Part shown: piece after piece, positions 1-7,052 of the stretch
Numbering within the stretch: the stretch's first letter is position 1
Layout of the letters: each line of letters opens with the position of its first letter
Origin: Candidatus Aenigmarchaeota archaeon ex4484_52
Lineage (GTDB): Archaea; EX4484-52
Direction: 5' to 3'
Length of the DNA stretch: 13,554 nt
Assembly (NCBI GenBank): GCA_002254415.1
Contig: NJDR01000010.1
Span: forward strand, 1 to 13,554
Made by a program: the position numbers and the translations under genes
The notes under the pieces: generated by a model
Seen by the model: only the letters and a program-made list of their open reading frames with translations
The model's database searches: none
What the model was told of the DNA's origin: nothing

Positions 1-31
1 AGGTAAGCCCTTTGTAATATCTTGTTATTTG

Positions 32-40
32 AAAAAAAAA
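32..40 (-). terminator. Poly-T tract after the nrdD-tail gene
   Basis: On the minus strand nine T residues follow the TAA of the short NrdD-tail gene directly. Archaeal RNA polymerase commonly terminates at such U tracts without a hairpin, so this is a plausible terminator. The caution is that long A/T runs are common throughout this AT-rich window, so the tract could be chance. The 31 bases beyond it, to the window edge, hold nothing I can assign. Confidence 0.35.
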
Positions 41-199
41 TTATTCGTCTTTTTGTTGCTTAAAAACAATTCTTTCTTTAAATTCTTCTTGCTTTCCTAA
101 ATTCCAATTCTTAACTGGCCTGTAATATCCAATTACTCTGCTATAAACCTCACAATCAAGACCGCAAATATTTGATTTTTTTTTATTTCTCTCTTCCAT
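41..199 (-). CDS. Free-standing glycyl-radical C-terminal domain of anaerobic ribonucleotide reductase (NrdD tail), 52 aa
   Basis: This short ORF encodes only the extreme C-terminus of class III (anaerobic) ribonucleoside-triphosphate reductase. Residues 17-40 carry the family signature EVYSRVIGYYRPV followed by NWNLGKQEEF. In the RVxGY motif, Gly24 corresponds to the glycine that an NrdG-type radical SAM activase turns into the glycyl radical needed to reduce ribonucleotides. The full enzyme is usually about 600-700 residues and has a four-cysteine zinc site before this motif; here only Cys12 and Cys16 remain. The start is firm, because an in-frame TAA lies three codons upstream (206-208), so this is not the 3' end of a longer reading frame in this assembly. 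No NrdD body lies upstream; scpA does. A separate NrdD body may lie elsewhere, with this peptide acting as a detachable radical subunit. A frameshifted remnant is less likely because of the clean ATG and intact motif. Family assignment is strong; the free-standing role is inference. Confidence 0.72.
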   Translation of the reverse strand: MEERNKKKSNICGLDCEVYSRVIGYYRPVKNWNLGKQEEFKERIVFKQQKDE

Positions 200-302
200 A
201 ATATTTTATTAATCTGTGCAATTTAACACACATTCCTTTTATTGTTTTAATCTTTAAAATATTTTTGCAATATTAAAATAATCTCGACTGGAGTTTGTCT
301 TT

Positions 303-1052
303 TTACAAAATCTTTATTTTGATATCCTTGTAAATACTACCCTGCGTACAATAAATTTTTTTTTGATTAATAAGATACAACATTGAAATAAATGTATTAA
401 GGCGTTTTTCTTTGCTTCCGGATAATAATTTTGAAAAATATATTTCTTTGTTTTTATTTGTTTTTGATTTTTGTTTAATTAATAAAAATGTCTCATTTAT
501 TTTTTGTTTTATGTCTTTTATTGGAATAGAAAAATCAAATTTCATTCTTTTATGCCTTGTTTTGAATATGTTTTCAAAAGAGCATATAAGTTCATCTAAA
601 CTTAATTTCCTTTTAACATAACGAATAGGCGGCATAATAATTGATGGTATGAATTTTTTCTCAATCTCATTATATTGACTTTCCTCTCCAATTTCATCCC
701 CATACCATTCTTCATTCATTTGCTCTTCTTCTGTTCCATCATCCCATTTGTTGTCATTTTTGTTTTTAGATATTGCCTCTTTTAAATAAAGATCATGTGT
801 TTTTTTATTATAAATAATTGCTGCAAGCAATATTATAGAAGAAGGCACTTTCAGGTTTTGAAGTTCTATTTTTTTAATATAAAAAGAAAGTCGCTCAAAG
901 ACCAATTTTATGTCAATATCCCAGATATTCATATCTTTTGTAAGAAAAATAAGTGTGCTTCTCCAGTTATCGTTTAATATAGAATAAAATATTTTATCTT
1001 CTATATTTTGTGTCTCTATTGTATCTGATTCAGATGAACTTATTTCCTGCAT
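303..1052 (-). CDS. scpA: Segregation and condensation protein A (archaeal ScpA kleisin)
   Basis: ScpA is the kleisin that bridges the two heads of an SMC dimer to form the prokaryotic condensin that compacts and segregates chromosomes. The 249-residue protein has the N-terminal kleisin signature MNIWDIDI (41-48), followed by the helix KVPSSIILLAAII (68-80) that contacts the SMC neck. A low-complexity acidic linker rich in Glu, Asp and Asn (about 95-130) comes next, then PPIRYVKRKLSLDEL (141-155), typical of archaeal ScpA. A winged-helix C-terminus (about 205-249) contains RLNTFISMLYLINQ and normally binds the SMC head. Length is normal. It lies 75 bases after alaS and has its own TATA-like box centred about 25 bases upstream of the ATG, so a leaderless transcript is likely. 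No smc gene is within the window, although archaeal scpA is often beside smc. Confidence 0.86.
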   Translation of the reverse strand: MQEISSSESDTIETQNIEDKIFYSILNDNWRSTLIFLTKDMNIWDIDIKLVFERLSFYIKKIELQNLKVPSSIILLAAIIYNKKTHDLYLKEAISKNKNDNKWDDGTEEEQMNEEWYGDEIGEESQYNEIEKKFIPSIIMPPIRYVKRKLSLDELICSFENIFKTRHKRMKFDFSIPIKDIKQKINETFLLIKQKSKTNKNKEIYFSKLLSGSKEKRLNTFISMLYLINQKKIYCTQGSIYKDIKIKIL

Positions 1053-1072
1053 ATTTTTCTGAATTTTTTATT

Positions 1073-1081
1073 GTATATAAA
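1073..1081 (-). promoter_or_regulatory. TATA box for scpA (leaderless start predicted)
   Basis: The minus strand reads TTTATATAC here, a close match to the archaeal TATA consensus. Its centre is about 25 bases upstream of the A of the scpA ATG (1052), which would place the transcription start at or next to the start codon. This suggests a leaderless scpA mRNA produced independently of the alaS operon. The rest of the 75-base gap holds no strong hairpin or poly-T tract. Confidence 0.55.
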
Positions 1082-1127
1082 CTATAAAATTAACTTTAAG
1101 CCAGTTATAACAATTTAATAGTTGGGT

Positions 1128-3551
1128 TTAACTTTTGCGAAGTAAAAGTTTTTTTATCTCTTTTCTCTGCCTTTTCCATTCTTCAAAAAACCGGTTAATT
1201 GTTTTTGGTAATTTATCTTTTTTGATATTTAAAATATTACAGCAATTATTTAATATTCTCTCATTTTCTTTAATGTATTTTAAGGCGGAATTTCCGGATG
1301 TAAAAATCAATCTAACAACACCATCCTGTATCTTTTTTTGCCCAATAATTTTTATTAATTTTAATCTTCCTGTTTTATCCAAATGAGTGCCACCGCATGC
1401 CTGTGCATCAATATTGCCTATTTTTACAATTCTCAAATGCGTTTTTGGAACAGAGCCACCCTGGTAAATTCTAAACCCGTATTTTTCTTCTGCTTTATTT
1501 CTTGGCATAAATTCAATGTTTATTTTCATATCTTTATCAATAATTTCATTTGCCAGATCTTCTATTTTTTCTATTTGGTCATCTCTTAATAATTCATAAT
1601 GCGTGATATCTAATCGTGCTTTATTTTCATCCTTATTTGCACCGCACTGCCATATATGATTGCCCAAAATTTTTCTTGCACAGGCATTAATAATATGCGT
1701 TGCTGTATGATTAAATGTAATTGCTGCTCTTTTGTCAAAATCTGCCTTTAAATCTATTTTCATATCTTTGTCTAAATTTATTTTTTTGTCCAAAATATGG
1801 ACAATTACTCCATTTATATTTATTGCATCAATTATATTTGCTGTTTTTTTCTCATTAACATAAAGTTCACCAACATCATTTTTCTGACCTCCGGAAGTTG
1901 CATAAAAACATGTCTTGTCGCAAATCAAAAAAACATCTTTTGATTTTAGCACAATTGCATTTGTTTTTGTATTTGTCCAGTCAAATTTATATGTCTGAAT
2001 AGTCAAAGGAATATTTTTTGCAAATTCTGTTAAATTTTGCTTTATTTCTGTTGTTTTTTCTATTTGTTTTTTTGATATATCTATCTGTGATAATTTGCTG
2101 TAAAAATTTTGTGGAATTGATTTGATTATATTGTTTTTTTCCAATTCTTCAATATCAATTCCTTTTGACTGGTAAAGGGTAATTAATTCTTTTTCCTGAA
2201 TTTCTTTATTTTTGTATTTTTCTCTTAATTGCTCTATTATTGTTTTTGTCCTTGTTTTTTGAATTTTGTATTTTTCTTCTTCGTTTTTTATAATTTCTTT
2301 AATTTCATCAAAGTCCTGTTTTAAAGCAGGATATTGCTCTTCTAAATAATTTCTGTGCCTTTCAAAAACACTTAAAAAATCAAAATCAAAATTATATTTT
2401 TCTGCCAGATTCATAACGCGCCGAAAAATTACTCTCAAATTATATCCGCCTCCTGTGTTTGAAAACAAAGCACCATCAGAGAGTGCCATTAAAATAGATC
2501 TTGTATGGTCAAGAATTGAATATACAGCAGCATTTTTTAAAATTATTTTCTTTAATATATTCTCATCAATATTTATCTTTTCTGCCTGTTTTTTCCATAA
2601 ATAATTTTGGTTTTTACCTTCATCAAAATCAAATACCCCTGAATATGGCAAAAATAAAGATAATATTTTTTCTTCTCCTTTTGTATTTTTAAATATGTTT
2701 TTTTTTGAAAAATAATTAATTGCTGTTGGAAAAGTGCATTCATAACTTGTCTTGTTTGTATTTCCAAACCATGCAATTCGCTCCTGCCCTAGCCCCATAT
2801 CAAGCACATTTATATTTAAGTCATTCATTTGCCCATTATTTATATCATATTTCATATATACCTGATTTGCAAGTTCTAAACCACCACAAAAAAATTCCAT
2901 AGAAGGGCCCATATTACCCCCACCTGCCCAAGTATCTTCGTGAATAATTAAATCATTTTTTTTAAATCCAATATCCAAAAACCAGTCAAGAAGATCGCAA
3001 AAATATTGCTCTTGCCTAAAGTCATGTTTTTTTTCAAATACATGCTGTCCAATCATTGAAAAACCAGTATAATGCCTTCCAGTAATGCCGACATTGTCAA
3101 TATCAGAAAATCTTAAACAAAATTGAGGAATTGTCAATTGTCTTGCAGGAGGAAGAATTTCTCCACTCACAACATATGGCTGAAAATCAGCAATAGAAGC
3201 AATAGTAAAGTCCATATCATCTCTCCAGCGTGCAACACAAGGATATGGTTTTATTGCGGCATAGTTTTTATTTTCAAAAAATTTTGCAAATTTTTTCCAC
3301 ACATCAATATATTCAATATTTCTTATTTTTTTTTTATTAAGAAAAGTATATTTTCCAATGCATTTTGCATCGCCGCAAATAACATCATCAGGATTTTGCG
3401 TCCAGAAATAATTTTTACAGATATTGCATTGTCTTCTAATAAATCCATTATTTTTTAAAACAGAAACAGGATAATATTTTGATGGATTTTTTTGTGCTTG
3501 TTTTTTAAAATCATTCTTGATTTGCTTTGGAGTTTTATTATTTAATTGCAT
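1128..3551 (-). CDS. alaS: Alanyl-tRNA synthetase, archaeal form, lacking the C-Ala domain
   Basis: The enzyme charges tRNA-Ala with alanine and clears mischarged Ser or Gly. The archaeal N-terminal zinc knuckle is visible (Cys42, Cys45, Cys59, Cys64). The class II catalytic core follows, with WRDDMDFTIASIADFQP (109-125), RFSDIDNVGITGRH (147-160) and EDTWAGGGNMGPSMEFFCGG (205-224). The editing domain has its metal ligands HTATH (His615, His619) and CGGTH (Cys719, His723). Archaeal AlaRS proteins are generally about 900 residues; this one is 807 and ends in a short basic helix right after the editing domain, so the C-terminal C-Ala (DHHA1-type) domain that helps bind the tRNA elbow is missing. 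The stop at 1128-1130 is followed by the scpA promoter, and I see no domain fragment downstream. The ATG lies 10 bases after the phosphatase stop, consistent with co-transcription. Reduced AlaRS forms are known from nano-sized archaea and other reduced lineages, so this is probably functional. Confidence 0.95.
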   Translation of the reverse strand: MQLNNKTPKQIKNDFKKQAQKNPSKYYPVSVLKNNGFIRRQCNICKNYFWTQNPDDVICGDAKCIGKYTFLNKKKIRNIEYIDVWKKFAKFFENKNYAAIKPYPCVARWRDDMDFTIASIADFQPYVVSGEILPPARQLTIPQFCLRFSDIDNVGITGRHYTGFSMIGQHVFEKKHDFRQEQYFCDLLDWFLDIGFKKNDLIIHEDTWAGGGNMGPSMEFFCGGLELANQVYMKYDINNGQMNDLNINVLDMGLGQERIAWFGNTNKTSYECTFPTAINYFSKKNIFKNTKGEEKILSLFLPYSGVFDFDEGKNQNYLWKKQAEKINIDENILKKIILKNAAVYSILDHTRSILMALSDGALFSNTGGGYNLRVIFRRVMNLAEKYNFDFDFLSVFERHRNYLEEQYPALKQDFDEIKEIIKNEEEKYKIQKTRTKTIIEQLREKYKNKEIQEKELITLYQSKGIDIEELEKNNIIKSIPQNFYSKLSQIDISKKQIEKTTEIKQNLTEFAKNIPLTIQTYKFDWTNTKTNAIVLKSKDVFLICDKTCFYATSGGQKNDVGELYVNEKKTANIIDAININGVIVHILDKKINLDKDMKIDLKADFDKRAAITFNHTATHIINACARKILGNHIWQCGANKDENKARLDITHYELLRDDQIEKIEDLANEIIDKDMKINIEFMPRNKAEEKYGFRIYQGGSVPKTHLRIVKIGNIDAQACGGTHLDKTGRLKLIKIIGQKKIQDGVVRLIFTSGNSALKYIKENERILNNCCNILNIKKDKLPKTINRFFEEWKRQRKEIKKLLLRKS

Positions 3552-3561
3552 TATTTATGTG

Positions 3562-4365
3562 TTATGCTATATTTAAAAGTTTTTTTATAATTTTCCCCCA
3601 TGCTTTTGTTGCCTGTGTTTTTTCCTTGTAAATATTTGGAATATCTGTATCAATCCATTGCTTTTTTTTATTTTGCACAATAGCTGGAAAATCAACTTGA
3701 TTTAGCATTGGCACATCATTTGCACTATCACCAATTCCTATTGTTTTTATCTTGCCGTATTTTTTTTTAAATAAGCCAGAGAGAATTTTAACTGCTTTTC
3801 CTTTATCTGAATTTTTGGAATGAATATTAAAATATCTGCCTCCATGAGTTAGAGCAAAGCCCATATCTGTAATTTTTTCAGACAAAATTTGTTCTTTTTC
3901 TTTTGGCTCGTTAAAAATAAAACTTTCATTATAATGCTTTTTTTTTGCTAAATTTGCAAGATATAAACTCAAATGTGTATCTTGTGCAACTTCTTTTATT
4001 GTCATATCTCCAAATCCTGTTATTTTAAACCCGGTTTGTTTTCTTATTTTCTCTAAACAATTCCTTAATTTTTCATAGGTTTCGCCAAGTTCAATAATGA
4101 AATAATTATTTTTTTTTTTGCATTCAAAGGAAAAAGAGAAATAATTTTTTGGAATAAATATTGCCCCTCCGTTTTCTACAATAAAAGGGTCTTTTATTTT
4201 CATTTTTTTTTGATAATATTCATTTTCTGCAAATGTTTTTGCTGTGCAGAATATTATTGGAATTTTCTTTTCTTTTAAAACTTCCAAAACAGGAATTGCT
4301 GCATCAAAAGAATAATCATAATTAAGCAGGGTTCCGTCAAGATCAGTAAATATAATTTTTTTCAT
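3562..4365 (-). CDS. mpgP: Mannosyl-3-phosphoglycerate phosphatase-like HAD hydrolase
   Basis: This 267-residue HAD-superfamily phosphatase is of the Cof/MPGP subgroup. Motif I is FTDLDGT, with nucleophile Asp8 and acid/base Asp10. Motif II lies around FCTAKT (39-44), the lysine motif is in SDKGKAV (186-192), and motif IV is GIGDSANDVPML (210-221). Further MPGP-family marks are VENGGAIF (63-70), NESFIF (146-151) and GGRYFNIH (175-182). The family dephosphorylates mannosyl-3-phosphoglycerate to the compatible solute mannosylglycerate; some members act on glucosyl-3-phosphoglycerate. Length is typical. The start overlaps the stop of the upstream coiled-coil gene by 4 bases (ATGA), implying translational coupling, and alaS follows after 10 bases. 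No matching synthase is in the window, so the true substrate is uncertain. Confidence 0.78.
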   Translation of the reverse strand: MKKIIFTDLDGTLLNYDYSFDAAIPVLEVLKEKKIPIIFCTAKTFAENEYYQKKMKIKDPFIVENGGAIFIPKNYFSFSFECKKKNNYFIIELGETYEKLRNCLEKIRKQTGFKITGFGDMTIKEVAQDTHLSLYLANLAKKKHYNESFIFNEPKEKEQILSEKITDMGFALTHGGRYFNIHSKNSDKGKAVKILSGLFKKKYGKIKTIGIGDSANDVPMLNQVDFPAIVQNKKKQWIDTDIPNIYKEKTQATKAWGKIIKKLLNIA

Positions 4366-4685
4366 TGTAAATTTTTTAATAATTCTATTATTTGCTTTTT
4401 TAGAATCTTCTTTTTTGAAATACTTTTTTTTTCAAAAATCTCAATATCTTTTTTTGTTTTTTTTATTAAATTTGTTTGCTGATTTTGTGATTTTTCATTT
4501 GCCTTTTTTAGAAGTTCATTTGCCTTTTTTTTTGCTTCTTGAATTATATGATTTTTTTTATTTATTGCTTGCTGCTCTTTATTAGAAATTATTTTGTCTT
4601 TTTTTGTCTTTGCATCTTGAATTATTTTTTCTCCTTTTTGCTCTGCTTGTTTTATTCTTTTTAGAATTTCATCATTTTCCTGCAT
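4362..4685 (-). CDS. Lys/Glu-rich coiled-coil protein, possible A-type ATPase subunit H (AhaH-like)
   Basis: The 107-residue product is almost entirely charged coiled coil, rich in Lys, Gln and Glu, with no membrane segment or signal peptide. The N-terminal pattern of IKQAEQKGEKIIQDAKTKK (11-29), with repeats such as IIQEAKKKANELLKKANEK (47-65), resembles the peripheral-stalk subunit H/G of archaeal A-type ATPases, which pairs with subunit E. Length also fits that family (about 85-110 residues). In most archaea ahaH heads the ATPase operon, but no other ATPase subunit is visible here; the neighbours are rnp3 (27 bases upstream) and the phosphatase (4-base overlap). Low-complexity coiled coils attract chance similarity, so an unrelated small coiled-coil protein remains possible. 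Confidence 0.5.
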   Translation of the reverse strand: MQENDEILKRIKQAEQKGEKIIQDAKTKKDKIISNKEQQAINKKNHIIQEAKKKANELLKKANEKSQNQQTNLIKKTKKDIEIFEKKSISKKKILKKQIIELLKNLQ

Positions 4686-4710
4686 ATTTTATTTTGATTA
4701 AAATAATTAA

Positions 4711-4720
4711 ACTTATAAAG
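4711..4720 (-). promoter_or_regulatory. Possible internal TATA box upstream of the coiled-coil gene
   Basis: The minus strand reads CTTTATAAGT, overlapping the stop codon of rnp3. The centre is about 31 bases before the ATG of the coiled-coil gene, which would give a leader of only a few bases. The 27-base gap here is the largest within the operon, which fits an internal promoter. The match is short and the region is AT-rich, so confidence is limited. Confidence 0.3.
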
Positions 4721-5405
4721 TTAATTCTGCAATTTCTTTTGTTGTTTTGCAAATCCTATCTCTGAATTCATCATCTCTTTCAAATATATTTATAATAGAT
4801 AATAATGAATATTTATCTCTTAATTCAAAAAATGTTTTTGCACCGCTTGCAACAATAATTGGTGCTTTTTTTTTCCTGAATAATTTTAAGTCAGCTTTTA
4901 TAAATTTTAAATAATTACTTCTTTTTTGCCTGTATAGAACAATTAAATCAGAAAATATAATTATATTTGCAATATTGTTTTTTTTGCACAAATTGGTCAT
5001 AGCAACATCAAAATAGCCGTATTTTTGCAATTCTAAATTTATTGCATAATTTCTTATTAATAAATCAATTTTTTTTGCCTCGCATATTGCTCTTTGAATT
5101 TCCGGGCTTGTTGCTTTGGCAATTAATAAATCCGCAATATTTCTAAATAAATTTATTTTTTGATATAGTTTATTTTTATGAATTTCATTAATAATTATTC
5201 CAAATAAAATATTTATTTTGGGTTTTTTTTTTGATTTAAAACTATACAAAATTTCTTTTATTTTCTTTGCTTCAATCAGGTCCTTTATTTCAAAACAAAA
5301 ACATAATCCATTTAGGTCTAATTTCTCTGCTGTTTTTATGAATTCATTTATTGTGCTTTTATTATAGTTTTGCGGAACAACAAACAAATCATATATTTTG
5401 CCCAT
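4713..5405 (-). CDS. rnp3: Ribonuclease P protein component 3 (Rpp30/Rnp3)
   Basis: Rnp3 is a TIM-barrel-like protein subunit of archaeal RNase P. It pairs with Rnp2 (Pop5) to support the RNA subunit in trimming tRNA 5' leaders. The 230-residue protein shows the family pattern: an N-terminal YDLFVVP strand, LNGLCFCFEI (31-40), the conserved RNIADLLIAKATSPEIQRAICE (88-109), and near the C-terminus APIIVASGAK plus FELRD (181-197), matching the usual variant of a V-x-S-S-G-A motif. Length is normal. It sits between rpo4 (10 bases upstream) and the coiled-coil gene. Its presence shows that this organism uses conventional protein-assisted RNase P, unlike Nanoarchaeum equitans. Pop5 is not in the window. 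Confidence 0.87.
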   Translation of the reverse strand: MGKIYDLFVVPQNYNKSTINEFIKTAEKLDLNGLCFCFEIKDLIEAKKIKEILYSFKSKKKPKINILFGIIINEIHKNKLYQKINLFRNIADLLIAKATSPEIQRAICEAKKIDLLIRNYAINLELQKYGYFDVAMTNLCKKNNIANIIIFSDLIVLYRQKRSNYLKFIKADLKLFRKKKAPIIVASGAKTFFELRDKYSLLSIINIFERDDEFRDRICKTTKEIAELTL

Positions 5406-5415
5406 ATTTGCTTGT

Positions 5416-5754
5416 TTATTGCATTGCCGAAGAAATTTTTATAATTTTCTCTTTTTTTGGTTTATCTAATATAATTCTCTCTTTTGAAAAAATAACATCT
5501 AATTCATCAACATCTTTGGGAGGTGTATTTAAAATAGATATAATTTGATTTTCTTTTAATTCAGGCACTTCTTTGTTTAGTTTTTCATAAATTTCCTTTT
5601 GTTTTTTTATATCTAATTTTGATGTTTTTTTTCTTAAAAATTCAAGTGTTATTGATTGCATATGGCTTAATTCCTTCTCTTCATTTTTCTCTCTTTTGTT
5701 TAAAATTTCCTTTGCCTCTAAAAGAGTAATTGGTTTTTTCTCTATTATTTCCAT
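5416..5754 (-). CDS. rpo4: DNA-directed RNA polymerase subunit Rpo4 (RpoF)
   Basis: Rpo4 pairs with Rpo7 to form the stalk of archaeal RNA polymerase, helping in promoter opening, RNA contact and termination. The 112-residue sequence matches the family in length and order: an N-terminal strand followed by ITLLEAKEIL, the helix LEFLRKKTSKL (37-47), a helix about 50-62, and the HRDC-like C-terminal motif PPKDVDELDVIFSKER (78-93), which is characteristic. A basic tail follows. It lies 10 bases after uL1 and 10 bases before rnp3, so it is part of the same transcript. The gene is often named rpoF in older annotation. No unusual feature is seen. Confidence 0.87.
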   Translation of the reverse strand: MEIIEKKPITLLEAKEILNKREKNEEKELSHMQSITLEFLRKKTSKLDIKKQKEIYEKLNKEVPELKENQIISILNTPPKDVDELDVIFSKERIILDKPKKEKIIKISSAMQ

Positions 5755-5764
5755 ATTTTATTAA

Positions 5765-6457
5765 TTAAATTTTAACTTGTATTTTTTTGCCCATAGATGT
5801 TTTTAAATAAATATTTTTTATATTTTGCGTTTTTTGCGGCAATTTGTTTTTAATCAAATTTAGTATTGTGTTGAAATTATTTTCAAGCTTGGAATCATCT
5901 GCATTTTCTTTTCCTATTGAAAATTGAATTGCATTATTGTTTGTAGTTATTATTTTTATGCTTGAATTTAATTTTTCAATTAATGGCTTTGGGTCAATAT
6001 TTGGTGCAATTGCCTGCGGCATTTTGCCAATAGGTCCTAATATTCTTCCCATTTGCTTTGCGATTTTTAACATATATTCTGGCTCTGCAATCAAGTAATC
6101 ATATTCTTTGGAGAATTTTTTCATTTTCTTTTTGTCTTTTGTAAGTTTATTTAAGTCATCATCATTAAAGACCTTATCTGCAATACCCTTTGCATTGACG
6201 CAAAGATTTCTGCCGATGGCAAAGACCTTTTTTTTTATTCCACAATTGTCTTTTAAAAATACATTTTCCTTTATTTTATTTTCCTGTTTTTTCATATCTA
6301 TTTGCCTTAAAATTATGCAAACATCTATTGATTGATTAAATTTTTTTTTATTATTATATTGCTTTGTTAATTTAATTGCCTCATTGATTGGATATTTTTT
6401 TTCTAAAATTGATTTGTCTGGTTTTTCTTCTTTTGCAGGTGTTTTTTTTTCTTTCAT
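5765..6457 (-). CDS. rpl1: Ribosomal protein uL1
   Basis: uL1 forms the mobile L1 stalk of the 50S subunit, binding helix 76-78 of 23S rRNA and assisting release of deacylated tRNA. The 230-residue protein starts with a Lys/Glu-rich extension (1-20) before the usual YPINEAIKL. It contains the family core MGRILGPIGKMPQ (136-148), the RNA-binding strand FSIGKENADDSKLE (179-192), and the C-terminal LKTSMGKKIQV (218-228). The ATG overlaps the eL15 stop by 4 bases (ATGA), and a purine-rich GAGG sits just upstream within eL15, possibly acting as a ribosome-binding site. In other archaea and bacteria L1 represses its own mRNA by mimicry of the rRNA site; I could not identify such a site here. Confidence 0.95.
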   Translation of the reverse strand: MKEKKTPAKEEKPDKSILEKKYPINEAIKLTKQYNNKKKFNQSIDVCIILRQIDMKKQENKIKENVFLKDNCGIKKKVFAIGRNLCVNAKGIADKVFNDDDLNKLTKDKKKMKKFSKEYDYLIAEPEYMLKIAKQMGRILGPIGKMPQAIAPNIDPKPLIEKLNSSIKIITTNNNAIQFSIGKENADDSKLENNFNTILNLIKNKLPQKTQNIKNIYLKTSMGKKIQVKI

Positions 6458-6981
6458 TTCCTCAATCCCCTCATTTTTTTTCCAGCACTTGTAAGATCAC
6501 GATAAACCCTTCTTGTATGAACTCTTGAACAAATCCAGTTTATTTTTGAATCTCTCATAATTTGTGGATGGCAAGGATCTACCATAATAATTTCATACCA
6601 TTTATGCTTTCCATCTTCTGCTAAATAATATGAATTAAGCACTTCTAAATTTGGATATTTTCTGTTTGCTCTTTGCTCTGCCATTAATTGCCGTGATTTA
6701 GATGGAGTGAAATGCACAAATCCGTATTTTTTTGGTTTTCTTCCCATTCTAACACTTGATTTAGGTCTTGTCATTCCGCCGCGCCCAACCCTTGACTGAA
6801 CAATAACATAGCCCTGCTTTGCTTTATATCCCAATATTCTTGCTCTGTCAATTCTTGTTGGCTTTTCAATTTTGCAAACAATTGGTTTTTTTCTCAAATC
6901 AATTAATTTTTGCTTCCAGACAATTCCTAAATTTTTTTTTGGACTGAACCATAATTTCTTAATATATTTTAATGCAGACAT
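6454..6981 (-). CDS. rpl15e: Ribosomal protein eL15
   Basis: eL15 is an archaeal/eukaryotic 50S protein buried in the rRNA core. The 175-residue basic protein contains the diagnostic stretch RVGRGGMTRPKSSVRMGR (64-81) and later YPNLEVLNSYYLAEDGKHKW (109-128), PCHPQI (136-141) and a C-terminal LTSAGKKMRGLRK. Archaeal copies are typically about 190 residues, so this one is slightly shortened at the C-terminus, consistent with genome reduction. It is the first gene of the housekeeping operon and overlaps rpl1 by 4 bases. In other archaea eL15 commonly neighbours RNase P protein genes, and here rnp3 is three genes downstream, so the association is partly kept. Confidence 0.95.
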   Translation of the reverse strand: MSALKYIKKLWFSPKKNLGIVWKQKLIDLRKKPIVCKIEKPTRIDRARILGYKAKQGYVIVQSRVGRGGMTRPKSSVRMGRKPKKYGFVHFTPSKSRQLMAEQRANRKYPNLEVLNSYYLAEDGKHKWYEIIMVDPCHPQIMRDSKINWICSRVHTRRVYRDLTSAGKKMRGLRK

Positions 6982-6999
6982 AAAATTATTATTTAATTA

Positions 7000-7042
7000 G
7001 TTTTAAAAAAGTATAATTTTATGCAAGAAAAATTTTATAAAA
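7000..7042 (-). promoter_or_regulatory. Promoter region of the eL15 operon (two candidate TATA boxes)
   Basis: Between the tRNA gene and rpl15e there are two candidate boxes on the minus strand. TTTTATAAAATT (7031-7042) would start transcription about 29 bases before the ATG. TTTTTTAAAA (7001-7010) is centred about 25 bases upstream and would give a leaderless mRNA. Which is used cannot be told from sequence alone, and AT-richness makes either match weak. Confidence 0.35.
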
Positions 7043-7052
7043 ATTAATTTAA

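Noticed and set aside
1..31. A protein-like fragment on the minus strand at the left edge (reads as DITKGLP in one frame)
   Set aside because: It follows an in-frame stop, has no start codon, and is too short to assign.
412..3458. Several plus-strand ORFs of 60-111 codons opposite scpA and alaS
   Set aside because: They are antisense shadows of strongly conserved minus-strand genes, are Phe/Leu/Ile/Ser-rich as expected from reverse-reading Lys-rich codons, and show no family motif.
4100..4560. Long A/T homopolymer runs that might hide frameshifts in the phosphatase and coiled-coil genes
   Set aside because: Both genes keep family-typical length, motifs and junction overlaps, so the runs appear to be correctly read lysine codons.
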